A DNA stretch of 64,000 bases, from contig NZ_CP078067.1 in the NCBI RefSeq assembly GCF_019195395.1, positions 248,001 through 312,000 of the forward strand. The letters are read 5' to 3'. Of this stretch, positions 61,564 through 64,000 are shown piece after piece. Below the pieces are notes generated by a model that saw only the letters and a program-made list of their open reading frames with translations, searched no databases and was not told the DNA's origin. Every line of letters starts with the position of its first letter. The first letter of the stretch is position 1. The stretch is from Kaistella faecalis (lineage in GTDB: Bacteria > Bacteroidota > Bacteroidia > Flavobacteriales > Weeksellaceae). A program made the translations under genes and the position numbers.

Positions 61564-61914
61564 ATGCAAAAATCAAATAAATCAATCGCAGGCTATCATC
61601 TATTAATGATTTTATCGTCAGTTGACGGTGAATTCGCACCCGAAGAAGGTCTTAAAATACAGGAATATCTTGCTGAAGAATTTCCATTTAAAATGAATCT
61701 CGATAACGAGCTTGACGCGATTGCAGTTCTGCAGCCCGAGCAGTGGAAAGACCATTTCGAGTTTCATGCACGATGCTTTTTTGATGATTCTACAGAGAAA
61801 GAAAGAAAAGATTTTCTGCATTTCGCGAAGTCTTTAATAAAAGCTGACGACGAAGTTACCGAGCGCGAGCACCATTTCTACAGGTTGCTGAAAAACATGT
61901 GGTTTCCGTCATAA
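61564..61914 (+). CDS. TerB-like small protein
   Basis: The 116-residue all-helical protein starts MQKSNKSIAGYHLLMILSSVDGEF. The SSVDGEFAPEE motif near residue 20, and the second half-repeat LIKADDEVTEREHHF near 90, are the acidic metal-binding repeats of TerB-like proteins. Such proteins act with membrane proteins such as TerC in stress responses, although the family is broad. It lies 29 bases after the BT_3928-type gene and 30 bases before the peptidase gene. A terC gene is in the window at 41642 but not adjacent. Confidence 0.75.
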   Translation: MQKSNKSIAGYHLLMILSSVDGEFAPEEGLKIQEYLAEEFPFKMNLDNELDAIAVLQPEQWKDHFEFHARCFFDDSTEKERKDFLHFAKSLIKADDEVTEREHHFYRLLKNMWFPS

Positions 61915-61944
61915 ATTAAGGATCATAAAACTGAGAAAATAGCC

Positions 61945-64000
61945 ATGAAAAAAACAATTACCACATCATTACTTACCATTACTTGTATGATGAATGCCCA
62001 AATCTGGCCCGATGCCAAGCCTCCCATTGCCGAAAAGCAGGATCACATCCGAGAAATTCACGGTGAAAAAGTGAACGATCCGTATTACTGGATGATCGAT
62101 TATTTCAAAAAAGGAAAAGATTCTACCAAAGTTGTCAACTATCTTACCGCCGAAAATGCCTACCTCGAAACGATGATGGCGGATACCAAACAGCTGCGCG
62201 ACAACCTTTATCAGGAAATGAAGGCAAGGATTAAGGAAAAAGACGAAAGTGTTCCGGTTTTCAAAAATGGTTATTATTACTATTCGCGCACCGAAACTGG
62301 CAAGCAGTATTTCAAATATTGCCGCAAAAAAGGAAGCCTTTCCGCTCCGGAAGAAATTCTTCTCGATGTAGACCAAATGGCCGAAGGAAAAGCTTATTAT
62401 GCCGCCACCGGCTTCAGCATTTCGCCCGATAACTCCAAATTAATCTTCGGGGTTGATGATGTTTCGCGCCGACAGTACAGTTTGTTTTTAAAGGATTTAA
62501 ACACCGCAAAAATTACTGATTTAGGAATTAAAAACACCGAAGGCAACGCAGTTTGGGCTGCCGACAACAAAACAATTTTTTATACGGCCAAAAATGATGT
62601 CACGCTTTTATCTGAAAAAATTAAAAGACACACTTTAGGAACCGATCCATCAAAAGATGCGGTGGTTTACGAAGAAAAAGACAACACCAACTATATTGGA
62701 GTCGGTAAATCGAAGAACGAAAAATACATCATGATTTATTCTTCAGCGACTACCAGTTCAGAGGTTCGCTATCTGCCGGCCGATAATCCTAACGGAGGTT
62801 TCAAAGTTTTCCAGCCGCGGATGAAAGATGTTCTGTATGACATTACTCCTTTGGAAGATAAATTCCTGATTACCACCAACAAAGACGCTTTAAATTTCAA
62901 AGTAATGGAAACGCCCATCAATAAAACGGGTGTTGAAAACTGGAAAGATTTAGTTCCGCACCGAAAAGATGTACTGATGTTGGGAATTGATGAATTTAAA
63001 AATTTCCTTGTATTTTCTGAAAGACAGAACGGGCTTTCGCAACTTGTAATTCAGGACAGAAAAACACAGAAAAAAGAATTTCTGAAGTTCGATGAACCCG
63101 CCTACATGATCCGAAGCATGAACAATCCGGAATACAATACCGATAATTTCCGTTTTGCATATACTTCGATGATTACACCCAGTTCGCAATATGAACAGAA
63201 TCTGGTAACTGGTAAAAGAACATTGCTGAAACAGCAGGAAGTTTTGGGCGGATATGATAAAAACCTGTACGCCACAGAACGGGTTTTTGCCACTGCCAAA
63301 GACGGCACGAAAATTCCGGTTTCAATTGTTTACAAAAAAAACTTTGAGAAAAACGGAAAAAATCCGCTATTGCTTTACGGTTACGGTTCCTACGGAAATT
63401 CGATGGAAGCTACCTTCAGCTCTACAAGACTGAGTTTGCTCGACCGAGGTTTTGCTTTTGCGATTGCACACATCCGCGGCGGACAGGAAATGGGCCGACA
63501 ATGGTATGAAGACGGAAAGATGATGAAAAAAATCAATACTTTCACAGATTTTATTGATGCAGGAGAATTTTTAGTGAAAGAAAAATACACTTCACCGGAA
63601 CATCTTTACGCACAGGGCGGTTCTGCAGGTGGTTTGCTGATGGGTGCAGTGGTAAATATGAAACCCGAGCTCTGGAACGGTGTTATTGCACAAGTTCCTT
63701 TCGTAGATGTTGTGAATACCATGCTCGACGAAAGCATTCCATTAACTACAAATGAATACGATGAATGGGGAAATCCAAACAATAAGGATGCATATTTTTA
63801 CATGAAATCTTACTCTCCTTATGAAAATATCCAGAAGAAGAATTATCCGAATATTCTGATTACTACAGGATTACACGATTCTCAGGTTCAGTATTTTGAG
63901 CCGGCAAAATGGGCCGCAAAACTCCGCGACCTTAAAACGGATAAAAACGCAGTATTGCTGAAAACCGAAATGGCTTACGGTCATGGCGGGGCATCAGGAA
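61945..64000 (+). CDS. Prolyl oligopeptidase / oligopeptidase B-like S9A peptidase (partial, C-terminus off the right edge)
   Basis: The frame runs 685 codons from ATG 61945 to the window edge without a stop. A signal peptide (MKKTITTSLLTITCMMNAQ) suggests a periplasmic enzyme. A beta-propeller (DPYYWM near 50, then RTETGKQYF) is followed by the hydrolase domain with Ser in YAQGGSAGGLLMG, Asp in TTGLHDSQVQYFEP and the final His in YGHGGASG at the very edge. It should cleave peptides after Pro or basic residues. Only about the last 20 to 40 residues are missing. Confidence 0.93.
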   Translation, partial: MKKTITTSLLTITCMMNAQIWPDAKPPIAEKQDHIREIHGEKVNDPYYWMIDYFKKGKDSTKVVNYLTAENAYLETMMADTKQLRDNLYQEMKARIKEKDESVPVFKNGYYYYSRTETGKQYFKYCRKKGSLSAPEEILLDVDQMAEGKAYYAATGFSISPDNSKLIFGVDDVSRRQYSLFLKDLNTAKITDLGIKNTEGNAVWAADNKTIFYTAKNDVTLLSEKIKRHTLGTDPSKDAVVYEEKDNTNYIGVGKSKNEKYIMIYSSATTSSEVRYLPADNPNGGFKVFQPRMKDVLYDITPLEDKFLITTNKDALNFKVMETPINKTGVENWKDLVPHRKDVLMLGIDEFKNFLVFSERQNGLSQLVIQDRKTQKKEFLKFDEPAYMIRSMNNPEYNTDNFRFAYTSMITPSSQYEQNLVTGKRTLLKQQEVLGGYDKNLYATERVFATAKDGTKIPVSIVYKKNFEKNGKNPLLLYGYGSYGNSMEATFSSTRLSLLDRGFAFAIAHIRGGQEMGRQWYEDGKMMKKINTFTDFIDAGEFLVKEKYTSPEHLYAQGGSAGGLLMGAVVNMKPELWNGVIAQVPFVDVVNTMLDESIPLTTNEYDEWGNPNNKDAYFYMKSYSPYENIQKKNYPNILITTGLHDSQVQYFEPAKWAAKLRDLKTDKNAVLLKTEMAYGHGGASG

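Noticed and set aside
1..64000. CRISPR array, prophage, integrase or transposase
   Set aside because: No spaced direct repeats and no phage, integrase or transposase motifs are found on either strand.
1..64000. tRNA, tmRNA or rRNA genes
   Set aside because: Scanning the intergenic gaps for T-loop (GTTCGA-like) and rRNA signatures gave nothing; the only structured RNA found is the SRP RNA at 34.8 kb.

Overview
The window looks like a contiguous piece of a flavobacterial chromosome (Bacteroidota, Flavobacteriia, most likely the Chryseobacterium/Kaistella/Epilithonimonas group of Weeksellaceae). Several things point there: a primary sigma factor without region 1.1; promoter-like TAnnTTTG boxes upstream of many genes, in place of Shine-Dalgarno-led E. 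coli style starts; a type IX secretion C-terminal sorting domain; a TonB-dependent receptor with a carboxypeptidase-like plug extension; DUF4153, DUF4199, DUF4920, DUF5686, DUF6157 and DUF1599 proteins; and menaquinone and bacillithiol (YtxJ) genes. Base composition is AT-rich and even throughout. I see no prophage, integrase, transposase, CRISPR array, rRNA or tRNA. The content is largely housekeeping, with tight operons on both strands.

Layout, left half. 1-4.6 kb (minus): a gene cut by the left edge, translationally coupled to radC; a LolD-type ABC ATPase; and pyruvate dehydrogenase E2 and E1-alpha with a terminator-like hairpin between them. 4.7-7.6 kb (plus): PAP2-like membrane protein, BlaI-type repressor, DUF4153 membrane protein. 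7.6-9 kb (minus): RRM protein and aldo/keto reductase. 9.1-12.1 kb (plus): a T9SS-sorted beta-helix protein, DUF6157 and rpoD. 12.1-13.6 kb (minus): DUF1569-ytxJ-Crp operon. 13.8-16.1 kb (plus): pncA and an S41 lipoprotein peptidase with a TTG start. 16.1-22.4 kb (minus): TonB-dependent receptor, fasciclin lipoprotein, urocanate hydratase and two small acidic proteins. 22.6-27.3 kb (plus): ftsK, a LolA-like carrier and an LptF/G permease.

Layout, right half. 27.3-34.7 kb (minus) is an eight-gene envelope-oriented operon: DUF4199, GT2 glycosyltransferase, DUF2807 lipoprotein, phospho-sugar mutase, aminotransferase, kdsB, a LolA-like protein and glutathione peroxidase. At 34.8 kb lies the SRP RNA gene with a complete Bacteroidota promoter. 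34.9-37.4 kb (minus) is menB-menA plus an MBL hydrolase. 37.4-39.4 kb holds a DUF2007 gene between two inverted palindromic repeats and an APC permease. After a DUF4920 protein and an M14 carboxypeptidase come TerC, an HTH regulator and an unusual AAA protein (41.6-44.8 kb). 45.5-53.1 kb (plus) is a dipeptide-utilisation block: DPP4-like S9 peptidase, three tandem POT transporters and a thioredoxin. recG, a DUF5686 outer-membrane protein, a third palindromic repeat, folP, DUF1599, a BT_3928/DoxX-type protein and a TerB-like protein follow. A prolyl oligopeptidase is cut by the right edge.

The genes describe an aerobic, menaquinone-respiring, protein-degrading bacterium (secreted and lipoprotein peptidases, peptide importers, histidine catabolism) with an LPS-containing outer membrane (kdsB, LptF/G, LolA, LolD). 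The least explained items are the AAA protein with altered Walker A and B motifs behind an HTH gene with a probably leaderless mRNA, and a three-copy family of intergenic palindromes with a conserved frame and variable stems.
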